Shown one piece after another: positions 42,537 through 54,529 of a stretch of DNA of 64,000 nt (position 1 is its first letter; each line of letters begins with the position of its first letter). The translations under genes and the position numbers were made by a program. This stretch comes from Oscheius dolichura (taxonomy: Eukaryota > Nematoda > Chromadorea > Rhabditida > Rhabditidae). The notes beneath the pieces were generated by a model. That model had not been told where the DNA came from and made no database searches. It saw only the letters and a program-made list of their open reading frames with translations. The stretch lies in contig OW051497.1 in the NCBI GenBank assembly GCA_932521035.1, positions 992,001-1,056,000 on the forward strand, written 5' to 3'.

Positions 42537-44196
42537 ATGGGTAATATCTTCGGAAAGAAGCGTGTATTCACGGAAGAGTTGGAAAACCTCACTCATCAGA
42601 TGAAAGGCTATAAGGAGGACATAGAAAGGACGTCAGAGGTGGGGTTTTTCTTATTTTTTTAAATTGATTATTATGCTTTAGTCTAGAAGGATGCTTCTTT
42701 GGTATTTAACATTATTAAACTTTTTCTTATCGACGTCTATATGCGGTTATGCGTGGTTTTATTATGATGAGAAGCAACATAAGGTAAGATTGCAGTTACT
42801 TCCGTCCGAAATCACGTGATACATGCATTTGCTCATTCCAGATAATCTTGTCTGTGTCCGGATTTATTGCTGGCTTCCTTCTTCTACTTCTAAGCCGAAA
42901 ACTCGTTAATGGGTATTACGAGTGGCGACTTAACCGGAAGAGGAAGGTGGGAAACCCTTCCTGATGTTTTAATCCGCTTTTTTCTGCAGGCACTTGATGA
43001 TCTCATAGAAAAGAAGAGAAATATATTGGAGACTGTGAAAGAGACGAAAACTTTCAAAGAGGCGAAGGAGATTCTCGAAAAATATGACGATATGCCTGTC
43101 GAGAAGCCACCAACCCGCCCTTCTTCACAAGTTAATACTCCAACAACAGAGAGAAGAGGGAGTAGACCTCCTCCACCTCCGCCAGGTGATTTTACATCCT
43201 TTTATTTATTTACTGTGATTGTTTAGGAACTCCTCTTGGTCCACCGCCTAATCTCCGAATGAGAGGACCTCCACCGACACCTGCTCAAAGACCACAAGGG
43301 CCTGGGTCCCCACAAGAAAGACCAGCACCCACTCCAAATAGGAATCCCCAAAATATTCCAATGGTTAGTCGTGTTTCATGCATTTTTTTCATTTCTTAAA
43401 CAGCAGGAACGCCCCCAAATGCCACCACCTCTCCCATGCGAGCATAAAAGAGTTATAAGATTCCAAAAGGCCGACTCGTACTCAACTTGTTCAAAAAACT
43501 GTGACAGTTAGAGAGCCGTGTATTTGTCGGCGCCACAGTTATACAGCGGTTTGCCTGTGGCGGAACAAACGGCAGAGCTCAGCTAATTGTCTTTTAAGTT
43601 CGGCAAAAACCCAGAAAGCTTTGCAAGCCGTCAAGATGCTAAAGTATTATTTCTAAATGTAAATTTCTTTCAGTCTGCCCAAATGCCACCACCAAATGTT
43701 CCTATCCGGCCAGTTCGACCCTTCCATCAAGTTCCCAACACCACAGTCGACAAAATTGTGGACTACTTCTTCAGTGATGGGCCGAACAACAGGTTTGTAT
43801 TTTATTAGCTTTTTAATAACAGGACCATTGGTGTAGAATGGCTCTAATTTGTTCAAACTGCCACGGCCATAATGGAATGGCAATGCCGGAAGAGTTTGAC
43901 TACTTGGCTTATGTTTGTTTCATATGCAAACACTTCAATCCGGCTAAAAAGCTAAGGTAAGCGAGAATCATTGAAATTACGCTACCTCTCATTCATTCAG
44001 AACAGTATCAAGGCCATACCCACAACATTCAAGCGCTCATGAGGAACATAAACCCGAGGACAAGGACAGTGACCATGGAAAAGAGAGTCCAGCGCCGAAA
44101 TCTGAAACAGCAACTGAGGTAGGAATCATATTTTTGTTTTCATTATTTTCACAGATGGGACTAAAAATTAGGACTAAAAATCTTACGAACAGATAA
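42537..44196 (+). CDS. lnp-1: Lunapark, ER three-way-junction protein
   Basis: Exons 42537-42638, 42682-42783, 42842-42946, 42990-43185, 43227-43363, 43674-43792, 43837-43956, 44001-44118, 44155-44196, all in frame. MGNIFGKKR is an N-myristoylation-type start. Coiled coil (EELENLTHQMKGYKEDIE), two adjacent membrane segments (MLLWYLTLLNFFLSTSICGYAW and IILSVSGFIAGFLLLLLSRKLV), a second coiled coil (DDLIEKKRNILETVKE), a Pro-rich linker, and the Lunapark zinc ribbon CSNCHGHNGMA...YVCFICKHFNPAKK. Lunapark stabilises three-way junctions of tubular ER. An extra small exon at 43404 is possible. The 310-base intron 5 holds dispersed-repeat copies. Ends MGLKIRTKNLTNR. Confidence 0.9.
43495..43570. repeat. 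Dispersed repeat, two units in a Lunapark intron
   Basis: tgacagttagagagccgtg and gcgccacagttatacagcgg, about 40 bases apart, followed by ctgtggcg. Confidence 0.65.
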
Positions 44197-44508
44197 AAAA
44201 ATAGCCGGGACGCGCGACTGCGCCTCCCATCGACCTCCGTCGCCCCTGTGGACTCCTAGAACCACGTTGCGCATGCGTTTCACCCTCTTAAACTTTCGCG
44301 ATAAACTCTACCATTTTGGACGCCTGTTATTATGTTAGAGCGCATCGTAAGCTCTTGAACGACACCAAATAGTTTGAAAAATCCCTCCCCTACTACTTCC
44401 TAGCATTCGAAAACGAAAGAAATGTGCAGCCGGGATACCCGCCGGCAGCCGCGCCGCTACACCCGTAGAAAGACGGCAGCAGTTCCACCTGTTCACCCGC
44501 CGCGCGTC

Positions 44509-44725
44509 CACCTTGGTAATGTTGTACAACAATATTCCTCTTATTTTTGATTTTATCTACCAACACTGGTAGATGGAATGTTTTCCTTCCCTTTCGGGGA
44601 GGGAGACCCGGTTCTGGCCTTTGGGCTAGTCTCCTTCCTCGCAAAGGAAAGGAAAAATCATCTACCAGTGTAAATGGTAGACAATACAAAAATGATGCAT
44701 AGAACAATTTTTTATTACCAAGGTG
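44509..44725. mobile_element. Short inverted-repeat element (MITE-like), about 217 bp
   Basis: Ends caccttggtaat (44509-44520) and attaccaaggtg (44714-44725) are perfect inverses. Inside, ctaccaacactggtag and ctaccagtgtaaatggtag form further inverted pairs. No coding capacity. Confidence 0.6.
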
Positions 44726-44748
44726 CGCGTACTTTTGATAATAGTTCT

Positions 44749-44906
44749 ATTAGAGCGGGCCAAAAGTTCTCGTAACTTTTTTCTTTCTCCACCAATTTCG
44801 TTCGGTCAAAGTTTTGATCCATTTTGTTTTGATTTTGACCCACCGAAATTGCTTGAGAAATAAAAAAGTTATGAGGCCATCACAAGGACTTTTGGCGCGC
44901 CCTAAT
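44749..44906. mobile_element. Short fold-back element, about 158 bp
   Basis: Arms of about 55 bases (44749-44803 and 44843-44906) are inverted copies with small gaps: ggccaaaagt...taactttttt pairs with aaaaaagtta...acttttggc, leaving a loop of about 40 bases. It adjoins the previous element. Confidence 0.65.
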
Positions 44907-46768
44907 ACATCTATCGTGTACCGAGCCTGAAATAGAGTATCAACAGCGCTATACTTCAATCCTGTCGAAGATTTCTTTGTACGATTCCGGTTCTCAAAAG
45001 TTCTGTTTGCCTCTCTCGTGCTTTTGATGGATTCGTACGCCTCGTAGTTTGAATCTCGGGTAAACCACTTCCTGTAGATGATATAGCTGTTTACGTCTAT
45101 GATACCCTTCACTACTCAAGATTTTTATGGTTTGGGGAGGCATCAAATTGTTCTTTTGGCTTCGTTTACGCAGTTGTCTGGAATCCATTGGCCCTGTTTT
45201 CGATCAAAATTGTGTATTTCCTAAACCGCATATCAGGGCATTGTGAAAGCATAAATTCATGCAACTCCCAAGTTTTCAGGATGAATTCGACCTACTGCCG
45301 TCTCAACATTCAACAGACGAAGAGGAGACAGACAAATAACGAAGCAATAGACCCGAGGTTCCCTTATATTTATATTTACAGTTTGTACACAATTTCCCCG
45401 ATACCTTTCATCAACTCTTCCGAACTTTATTCAGTTTTCCCTCTTGTTCTTTCCCAAAATATCAGTTACCATGCTTAAGCTCTATTCGTTTCAGTTTTTG
45501 TGCAGGTTAATAATACGGTTGTGTACACGCTTCAGTTTCTTTTCAATTCACAGTCAATCGTGTCAGATTTTAATAAGTTTAGCTTGCCATAAATCTCCAT
45601 GTCTGCCTTTTTCTTCTTCCAAAATCTCGCATTCCTTGGGAAGGGCACCCAAAACAATCCAGAGCTGATTGAGGAAGTTCCCTTGTAGCCTAATTGTCCT
45701 GTTTGATTTCGAGGCTGCACGTCATTTTGGGCTAATTTTTATTCAACATGCAGGCAGGTCTTTTTGTTCTTCGGAAGGCGTCTCAAGTTGGCCCGATGGC
45801 TAACCTTCTGCTACCAATCCTTCACCCGCCTCATTAAGGTGGTAGTCTCACGCTGCCTTCATATATCACAGCTGAGTAAAGGATAACGGAAGCGGCAGCC
45901 GGGGGTCATATATGACTGTTGGATGCTTTCCGGAGACGTCAACCAATTGTTAAATGTTTTCCTCAAGAGAAAGTATGACCAGATTGTCTCAAAAAACTCC
46001 AACAACATAAAACTGAACGATCTTGAATGTTTTTAAAGCCCCGTGGAGCTATTTATGATTCCTCGAACATTGTTCTCACGGCCACAGTTAGACGGCCAGT
46101 GAACCACAACAGCGTCGCAGTCTGTCTTCCTGTGGCTAGATAAACGACGGCTGTCTGACTGCCGATGGGTAAGCTGCCAACTTATATGGAGAAATACGCT
46201 TTTTACTATCTGGTTGAGCCCGGGTACCTATATTTGAAAAGATTTGTGTATACGGAGCCCCACTTCCCTTCAAAGTAAACTTTACACGCATCCCTCCTCG
46301 TAATTTGGTCTGTCTGAACCAATATCTGCAATCTTCCTTTTTTAATAAATGATGTGAACGTGTGACCGCATCTTTAGTCTAATCCCGGAATGGTTTCCAG
46401 GGTGGGTGGGTGGAGGAAGTAAATCTCTTGGGTTTACAATTTCATCCCAAAGGGAACTCTGTCTGTGCTAGGCCGTTCCGTCATAAGTTCATTTCTAAAC
46501 TCTCAAAGATTAACTCAAAGATATTTACACAAGCGTTTTGAAAGCTCAGCTTCCCTATTAGTCAGATTTGGGAGCAGATCCACTAGGAGAAGAGTGATAC
46601 TCTGGGAAAGGGGACGGGTGGTCAGCCGAGACTGGACAAAGTATTGATGGAGGGGTCAAGAAGGTAAGAGATGAACTGAAAGAGTAGCTTACACTTAACA
46701 TATTATTTATTCACATTTACAACGCAGAAGTAATGAGCGAAGCCTAGAAAGAGGAGTCTTCCAATCTT
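44907..46768. other. Intergenic; repeat copies, no gene
   Basis: No supported exon. A block of dispersed-repeat units lies at 46078-46170. Low-complexity T/C-rich sequence elsewhere. Confidence 0.4.
46078..46170. repeat. Dispersed repeat, inverted pair
   Basis: ggccacagttagacggcca at 46080 and ggctgtctgactgccg at 46150 face each other, with tcctgtggctagataa between. Confidence 0.65.
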
Positions 46769-47369
46769 TTACTTACGGCCGAAGCGGATGAACTCGAACT
46801 TGTTTCTCCTTTTCTCGGCCGTCTTCAGTTGGTTCCCTGCAATATTGGCTATCATTTTAATGTAAACCACGACACCTTCCAGCTCACCTTCTTGCAGATT
46901 TTCAAGAGTGGCCAAGGCGCTCATCAACTGTGCTGATACTTGTCTCAGGACCTCGGTGTTGTCGGCGCCGTCGTAGTAGTAGGGCTGCATTGCCTCGGGG
47001 GATCCCTTTGCTGAAAAGGCTCTAATCAGAAGGGCGTTTATCTATTTCTCAAGTTAGACCCTAACTTATTGAAAAACAGAAGGATTTTACTCTTTGGAAT
47101 GTGTTAAATCAACTAACTTGGTTACCATTGAACACAGCTTCATATGAGAGCTCTAGCAGGTGTTTCTCACTATTAGAGCCGAAGTCTTATAAACCAAGTT
47201 GGTAAAAAGAGCGCTTTAAAGTTTGTGAAACGCTAGAGAAAGTTTGTATCGCTGTAGGGTACAGAACAACCTGGGGGTGCTCCTGGAACCGTAAGGTAAA
47301 CTCACATGTCTTCTGGGCGAAGGCTCCAAGAACGCATAGGAACAGGCAGATGAGCAACGACTGGTTCAT
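46769..47369 (-). CDS. flp-12: FMRFamide-like neuropeptide precursor FLP-12
   Basis: Minus-strand exons 47369-47306 and 47010-46769, phase-1 intron of 295 nt; 101 aa. Signal peptide MNQSLLICLFLCVLGAFAQ. The spacer is helical (EVLRQVSAQLMSALATLENL). The C-terminus reads KRRNKFEFIRFGRK and stop: dibasic cleavage before RNKFEFIRF, Gly for amidation, and dibasic site after. RNKFEFIRF-amide is the FLP-12 peptide of C. elegans, encoded there in one copy too. The product would be a secreted neuropeptide acting on GPCRs. The single-copy, C-terminal layout matches flp-12 precursors. Confidence 0.93.
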
Positions 47370-48860
47370 GACGGCGTTGTATTCGCGAATGGCTTAGAAG
47401 TTAGGATCTGTGGGCGGGGCAGATGCTGAGACAAACGGCTCAAATCACCAGCGAAGAGACTTCAATTGGTCTTGGGAGACTAATTCAGTTGCCTTCTGAC
47501 ATCATATTTAAGGAAGAGACTGGGAAAGAGCCTACAGGATTGTACAGGAAGGGTTAGAGCAGGAAAAGGCGAGGGGAACAGAGGCAGAGGGGAGTAATAA
47601 GGCCAGGCATGATGTGGCAGGTTTTGGGGAGGCACGTGGGCCAAGGGTGAGAATGTTCCTCAAATTAATTACTCCCAACTGTAGTAGCAAAATATGTATG
47701 GCTAATAACATTATGAACCCAGCTTAGCAGGATGCTATGCATTCATTTATTAGGGAAGAAGCCCTTCCTTATTGGTATGAGGTCTAAATTAAGTAGATTT
47801 GAATAAATTTGGAATTTGAAACATCAAGTTCTCTTAACTAATAGGCTGAATTTTTTGATCCCTAAACTTCCTGAAATGATGTGCAAATCGCCAAAGAATA
47901 GGGCAATTAGTATGCGAGCGGATGGATGGATTTGACCATGAACAATGTAGACAATTGGTGGAGAATGTCACCCCCAGTCAGCAATCGAGGACACATTTTT
48001 AGAATGAGCCGTCTGGAGTAGAGTTTGCAATCTAATCCACTCCATTCTAAAGTTGCCCTGATTTGGTAGCTTGTTATGAGAGTCGTAAAAGTTGCTTCCC
48101 GGCCTCTACCCCGTTCATGGCTATAATCGCTAAAGTGTTAGGGGCTTTCGAATCCATGGGGAAACATTCCAGTACGGAAAAGAAGAGAGTTTATGACGTC
48201 ATTATTATGGGAACCGCTGGGTAAAACAACAAGATCACAAGAATGAATGCTGGCTGAATGCTTGGAGAGCCTCGCGGAAATAAGTTCTCGCACCCCTTGG
48301 AGAGGAAGTTTTGAGGACTTACTGAGGAGTGAAACCTTCCTTTAGGTGGCGCGGAGAGCCATCAGTCTGCGATAATGACAACCGCGTATCCTTGTGGGTC
48401 CCACTAATTATAAGTTCTTCGGCAGTTTAGTATTCGGTAGGTAACAAGACAATTTATTTGGACAATCACCGAAGGAACTCCGTAAAATTGCGATAATGGT
48501 AAGGTTAGAAGAAAACAAACTGGTTCTACCTGAGCCCCAGTTCGACAGTTTACCACGTCACATTAGTTGTCTAACTGTGGCGCCCAATTCGTTTCACTGG
48601 GACAAAAGTTACAATGATCTCAATAACATACTAGCTAGCAACAATTTTTTTTACGAGCAATGTAATGAATAAAAGGATAAATGATGATAACGAACAGAAC
48701 AGAATAACTCAAACGTGCTATAACAGAATTTCAGATGAAACCATGAAAATAAAACGTGACGGAGAACAGAAGGTGCGGAGGAGTTTCAGTTAATGACAAA
48801 GGCAGACGGTCTCCCGTTAGTGTCACTGCAAATGTTTTTGTTCCTTTCTCCGAAAGCGTC
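47370..48860. other. Intergenic; one repeat pair, no gene
   Basis: No exon recognised. A dispersed-repeat unit at 48559-48585 (gttgtctaactgtggcgcc) lies about 300 bases downstream of the next gene's stop. Confidence 0.4.
48555..48590 (-). repeat. Dispersed repeat, inverse orientation
   Basis: ttagttgtctaactgtggcg, the reverse complement of the CACAGTTAGACAG core. Confidence 0.65.
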
Positions 48861-51800
48861 TCACGTAAATACGTTATTCCCATAGTCGTTGTTTCGAATG
48901 GCATTATGTACTCGGCTTTGCTCATCTCGTAAGCTTTCCTTAAATACGAACAATGTAAATAATAAGGTGGCCAAAACCTCGGTTACATCCATTCTTCGAA
49001 ACGACTCGTTCAAGTCAATATTATTGGAGGTAGATCTCCTGGATAGGCTTCTCCTCGAAAGGGTGCTTGCCTCTCGTTCTTGTTCCTGTCGCTGCTGTTC
49101 TTCATGTTCTTGGATGGAAGTTGTTGGGTCATAGCGTTGCGCAGAATGCCTGTAAATGATAAACGTTGAATATCTCTGTCTACTACCTAGAGACAGATCT
49201 TTGGGCGCTGGGTGTTCTTGGAGGTTTTCCCCGAAGTGTGGGGATGACAGCACTTTTCCGTTCCTCATCCGCCTGGAAGATTGTTATGAGACCAAGCTAG
49301 TATCAAAATCGATTCAAAGGAAACCTTGTGCTACCTTTTGCTGCCATGTCGGTTTCTTTTCCCACCATTCTCTCTCTCTAGGGGCACCCGACTCGGGTCT
49401 TTGTTGCCTCTGCTGGGCGTGTTCTGAACAGGTTATGGAAATATAAGAATGACTACTGTTCTCACCTTGTTGTGGAGGAGGACTTCTTCTCCTTGCCTGT
49501 TTGGCCCGTTCATTTTGCTCGTAGGCAATCTGTTGACTCCTTCTCTCATTGGCTATGGCCCTCTCTCTCTGTTTCCTCCGCTCTTCTTCTTCCTCCCTCT
49601 TGATCCTAGCCATGTACTCTTCATGCCGGCGAATCTCCTTGTCCTCTATCTCCTTCTCCTTCTGTTTCTCGATCTCTTTACGTCTCCTGTTGTCCTCTAT
49701 CTGTCTCTGGAGCTCGACCCTATGTTGGTCAGCATCTGACAAGACCCTAAATCGGCAATCCTTTCAGCTGAACTTATTGACCCTAACCCTTTGTTCAAAT
49801 TTGGCATACTAGTGGACACCGACATAGGTGCAAAGCTCGGCATACGGCTATTAGACCAGTCACCATAGGAAGAAGTTGACGAGGTGTATGTATTCTAAAT
49901 GCTAGCCGGTGAGAAAGAGGAGCAGGTGTTTTACAAGGAAACGTGCTGAATCTCAGTGCTACATAATGTACGATGCACACTGACGTGTGGTAAAAAGGGG
50001 TTAGAAACTTTCCAAACTTTTTTGCCGGGGTATTTTAGTCTTGAGGAGGGAACACCCCATGCGTTGGAAAATGTGCCTTTTGAATAGTGAATGAGAAGAA
50101 GGGGAAAAGTGCGAAGCTTTACAAGAACGGACAGGAACCTTTTATAGAAATTAGGGCTGAAGAACATGGCTTAAGCAGTGAAGATTTTAAAATGTTGTCA
50201 TGAAGACGCTCTTATGGCTTCCGAATCAATTTCCCCCCTATTTTAGGATCATGCTCGTTCTTTTAAAGGAGTAAAAGATAGAAGAGAAGCTTACAGAAAG
50301 AGAATAGGGTGCAGACCTTCGTTCAAGTGAATGTGGCAGATTGGTGGACAACATTTTGTTCCAGGCTCGTCCCATCACGCGCCTATCTGTGATTAAATTA
50401 CCCATTGAATCTTTTAAAGGTGATCCGCCGCCTCCTCTTCCCCATGGATTGTATTCCTGTGAAAGATAGAGATAGAACATGCGTAGAAGGTAAAATAAAA
50501 GACTACTCACGGTATCCACGACCTCGTTCTTCCACTCCTTAGACCGTCTGACCCCTGATCTGGGCTGTGGATTGTTTGGAAACCAATAGCCCTCCATCTC
50601 GTCACTCTGAAAAAGAAGAAAGAAGTAATGCGAAGGGGGATTTCAGCTAAAAATGTGTCCACTCTTCGTAAAGTCTCTGGAACGTTGCCAGGACACTGGG
50701 AGGAAGCCCAATTTTGCACTATGATGCAGTCAGGCGGTCATTTATTTCACCACTCGCCGCGTTTAAAAAGAAGCTCATACTTTTCCTAATTTGATTAGTT
50801 CACCTAAACCAGTTAGACAGCCGAGTTATTTACCCGCCACATTGTCTAACTGTGGCCGATTTTTTGAGTTAAACTCACCCTTCTTCTCGTATTGTGCTTT
50901 GGCATCACAGAATTGGTCAAGGGGGGCATTGTTAACGGGGTCTAAAATATATAATCTACTCTTTTTAATTCTCGGCTTACTTCAACTCTATTGGGTAAGT
51001 TGCCCATGTCTCTGTTTACAGTTCTCTGCTGCTGTTGTTCTCGTTGCAGAAGCTGCTGTTGCTGCGGTTGATAGTTTTGACGATTTATCTCCTGCACCGG
51101 TTCTTGATACCGATTTTGTTGATTTGGAGAGACTTGTTGGAACTGTTGAGCAGCAGCGGCAATAGCATTTTGGTTGATAAAATTGAGTGGAGCTTGATAA
51201 ATAGCGGGTTGTGGTGGCGATGATGGTTGGGAGCCGAACTGTTGGTTGATGAGGTAGTTTATGTGTGGCTCAACGGGGACGTAGCAGATTTTACCTTCCG
51301 AATACACAACGCGAAGCCCGACGATTGTCCCAACTGGATCAACGAAAGGGGAATGTATATAGTTGGGCATGTTATATTGTGGAAATTGTGCAGCGAGCGG
51401 TCCCATTGCATGAGATGGAGGGCCGTCGGTGTTTCCACGATTTTGATATTGTTGTGGGCCAGGATCCTGAAAGAGTGCATTCGGTGTGTTAGCCAAAATA
51501 AGGGGCTCTCTTACTCGATCATCAAACACAAATCTGGATCTGGGCTACTCCTTCGCTTGGTTTTTCGCACGCGTTGAATTACTCGAGCCAGTTTGAAAGC
51601 TTTGAAGAGAAATGTGGGTGAAGCTACTGAATAAATGGGCCAGGCAAGCGAAGCGAGGAAAAATATTGTGTAATCGGAGGTTGTGGGAGAGTTTCTGTTG
51701 AAACAACAGGATGAAAGAAGTAGAAAAAATTAAGAAACCGATGTATTTTCGGAAGAGAAATCTTGTTTTTCTACAAGGAGAACAAAATCAAGTCATAGTA

Positions 51801-53040
51801 TTCCCAACACCTGGAGGGATGAATATTCTTATTTATAAAGTCGTGGTAATTAGTAGACGGTTATGAAACGTCAGGCATTTTCAAGAGGAAAAGGGAGGCG
51901 GAACGTTGATTCCGGGACAAACAGCAGAGAAGATCCAACTCGGCCTTTATCTAGTTTCAATTGAAAGTGTTCAGTGATCAGTTGAATGAAAGCCTTTAAT
52001 TTGAGGAGGATTCAGCTTCTAAAGAGGGAAACCTTTAGTGGTCTCTGGAATTGAAAAGATCAAGAAGTACAAGACGGGTGGGTCTAGAAAATAGTTAGGA
52101 CATTATGGTGGTAATACGAAAACAGCGTACTCTGTGAACTATGTAAATGAGAACATCTGCCTGCTCTAAGATAGGGCAACCTTTTCAAGAAAAAGAAAGT
52201 TGTCGCTCTCGGCGAGGAGGATTAGTGAAAGGAGGAGATGTTTACAGTATATCTCGTGCTTCTGCTTGCTCATCAACAAAAAGGATTTTCCAGCAAACAT
52301 CTTTTAATAAAACTATTGCAAAAGTTAGGAATAAGAGAGGCGACTCCATGGGGGGAGGGCCGCCCCTCTCATTTTCTGGAGTTTGCGTGTTTGTTGTTCG
52401 CAGAAGACGTCGTCTGCGGAGACAGAATGATGTCAAAATGGGCAGTGTAGGCGTCACTGTCGTGGATTGAATGGGCTTAGAAGGACAGCGGATGGAGGCA
52501 GTTGTTGATTTATTTCATGTAAATTAGGTGCCATTTTTCATGGCTGACGGAAAATTGAAGCGAATTAGAATGAAGGAAAAAACCAGGAGAGGGCAGACAA
52601 GGCTCCCGCCTTACAGCCGTCCATCAGGCATCTGGTGAAAACATCAAGGACGAAGTGCATGGCGATTTCACGAGCAGCTTAGCCTTTTTCACCTGTTCTG
52701 TCCTATTCGCTGACTACAGAACAAGGAGATTTCCGGTAAAGGGGCAAGAAGTGCATGGCGTACGTGATAGAATAAAAATGACGAGGATACTGGATTTCGA
52801 GAGCCTATTGAATAACAGAAGAGGGAACAATGGCGACTACCCTCTTTAGCGAAATATCTGAGCCCCTCTCGCGCATCAACTCACTTCAGGTGGAGTATAC
52901 CGCTGTGCCCCACTTCTTTCCATATCCCGTTGGTTGTCGGGGTTGCTGTTCCATGTACCTCGTCGTGGGTTTCCCGTATTGTTGTTGAAGATATTTTCAG
53001 AACTCTGTGTTAGCGCGTTGACTGCATAGGTTCGCACCAT
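48861..53040 (-). CDS. Centrosome/spindle-pole-type coiled-coil protein (CSPP1-like, tentative)
   Basis: Long minus-strand gene. The ATG at 53040 opens exon 1 (53040-52885); a long intron follows, then a Gln-rich exon (about 51540-50980), an exon with [13 protein letters not shown], one with [14 protein letters not shown], then further exons down to the stop at 48861. The C-terminal third is a charged coiled coil ([36 protein letters not shown]). The [11 protein letters not shown] motif with this type of helix resembles CSPP1 (centrosome and spindle pole associated protein). Last exon: [16 protein letters not shown]. The start of the Gln-rich exon and one junction near 50940 remain uncertain. 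One intron contains dispersed repeats at 50803-50860. Function by homology only. Confidence 0.55.
50803..50860. repeat. Dispersed repeat, inverted pair inside an intron
   Basis: ccagttagacagccgag and attgtctaactgtggccg face each other 20 bases apart. Confidence 0.7.
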
Positions 53041-53918
53041 TCTGAAAGTATGGAGATTTATTAAAGATTCCAAGGAGGAGGAAGGTATACTGTAAGGCTA
53101 TTTCAAGAAAGTATGAAGACAAACATGGATGTTTGCGAAATACAATCAGGAGGAATTGAAAACGATAACATGAAACTAGAAAGTTTTGCGGATGCCTTGA
53201 ATTCCTTCAAGGATGTCTGGGAAAACAAACGGTAGCTGTAATCAGGAACTATTTTCAGAGAAACCCGGTTGGAAGGGATAAAATTAATGAAATTGAAAAA
53301 AATTGGAGAGCCATAGCTAGACAGCAGTGCCCTTTGTATGCCCCACGGTAGATCAGGTAGGGGGCTTTTGTTATTTTAGGTGATACTGTACGTTCATAAA
53401 GAACACGGCGGTTTAGCTGTGGTGCACGCGATCCGGCTGTGTAGCTGTGGCTCTACAGAAGTGCGTGATATCTAGCAGTTTCTCAAGAAAACATGTAGCG
53501 AACGACCTGCGACGGTTATATAATCACTCGCGGGACAAAAGCGGCTATGAAGACTTATGATGCCCCGGGTCCCCACTAGAGCCCCTATGGTTTCATCTTC
53601 CCAGTCCAAAATTTTACGTGTTATCAATATGCGTGAGAAATCTACGTAATAGGAAATGAAAAAAAATTTAAAATGTGCAAATATCATCATATAGCAGATT
53701 ATCGCAGCCAGTGAATGAGCTCCGTTACCTTGGCGACTTGATTGTTTTGAGCGCAGTCCGATACACGTCCGCCGGATGTAGTTGACCAACGGCTATTAGG
53801 GGGCTACTCGGGGACAATGGACATCGCTAGGGTCTCTTTTGCATAGACTACCCTTGGCCTTTGACCGCAATGGGCAGGGTGGGAGCGGGTAACGCTGGTC
53901 ATTTATAAAAGAAAGACT
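53041..53918. other. Intergenic; repeat copies and weak open frame
   Basis: Dispersed-repeat copies at 53310-53460 (gccatagctagacagcagtg; gtgtagctgtggc). On the minus strand 53789-53500 could encode two exons (MVNYIRRTCIGLRS... and DFSRILITRKILDWEDETIG) but nothing else supports it. Confidence 0.3.
53310..53455. repeat. Dispersed repeat, degenerate inverted pair
   Basis: ccatagctagacagcagtgcc in one sense and ggctgtgtagctgtggctc in the other. Confidence 0.5.
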
Positions 53919-54529
53919 TTATTCTTCAGTTCTTCGCTTCCTCATGACTAATTTGCACAACATAATTAATGAACATAATATCATGAACCAGATGGCACAA
54001 GAGAAGATTAAAACAAGGATGACAACGGTTATTATAGAGTCCTCGCTTGGGACAAAGGGCTTGATGAAGGTGTCAAAGATAGGGTCCATTATGTCATGAT
54101 AATACATTGATAAGCCTTCTTCCCAGGCCCTGCCGTCCTCGTCGTTGGTCTCTCCCAGCTCGTCGCTGCACAAATTCATCCATAGGATATGCAGTAGCAC
54201 TCGTAGTTTCTGTTTATAGTATTTTCCTCTAAAAACGAACGATTCTTGGCATATTTCGCATTTCTGAAGATGTTTCAGATAAGGGGAACAAAATTAACTC
54301 ACCGAGCGCATGCTTATCTTCTTCCAAAGATAGATACAATCCAAATGGACATAGCCAAGACTTCCTCGACATTTACAAGGGGTCACAAGAGGGGAGCCGG
54401 TTCTCTAAAAAGAAAATTTACTCGATTCTAATAGATCCTCACGTCAAAGTAGCTCGTCTGCTCGGGGGTGAAGCAAATCCGACATTGGGGGACGGATTTA
54501 TTCCTGGAGAATGGGTTGAAACAGACCAT
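53919..54529 (-). CDS. MARCH-type RING-CH E3 ubiquitin ligase
   Basis: Minus-strand exons 54529-54443, 54404-54303, 54263-53919, phase 0; 177 aa. The start at 54529 is chosen because the frame runs on from it: MVCFNPFSRNKSVPQCRICF. The RING-CH zinc ligands are in C4HC3 order: CRIC, CKC, H in VHLDC, C in LDC, CEIC. The C-terminus has a hydrophobic segment (IITVVILVLIFSCAIWFMIL) and a basic tail KRRTEE, so it is probably membrane-bound. MARCH ligases ubiquitinate membrane proteins for endocytosis or degradation. Only one membrane span is visible, whereas many MARCH proteins have two; the hydrophobic stretch is long enough for a hairpin. Confidence 0.85.

Noticed and set aside
44750-45112. Minus-strand 120-codon frame
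   Set aside because: Half of it lies in the fold-back element at 44749-44906; no family match.
52147-52470. 107-codon plus-strand frame
   Set aside because: Lies in the long intron of the minus-strand coiled-coil gene, without splice partners, homology or start context.
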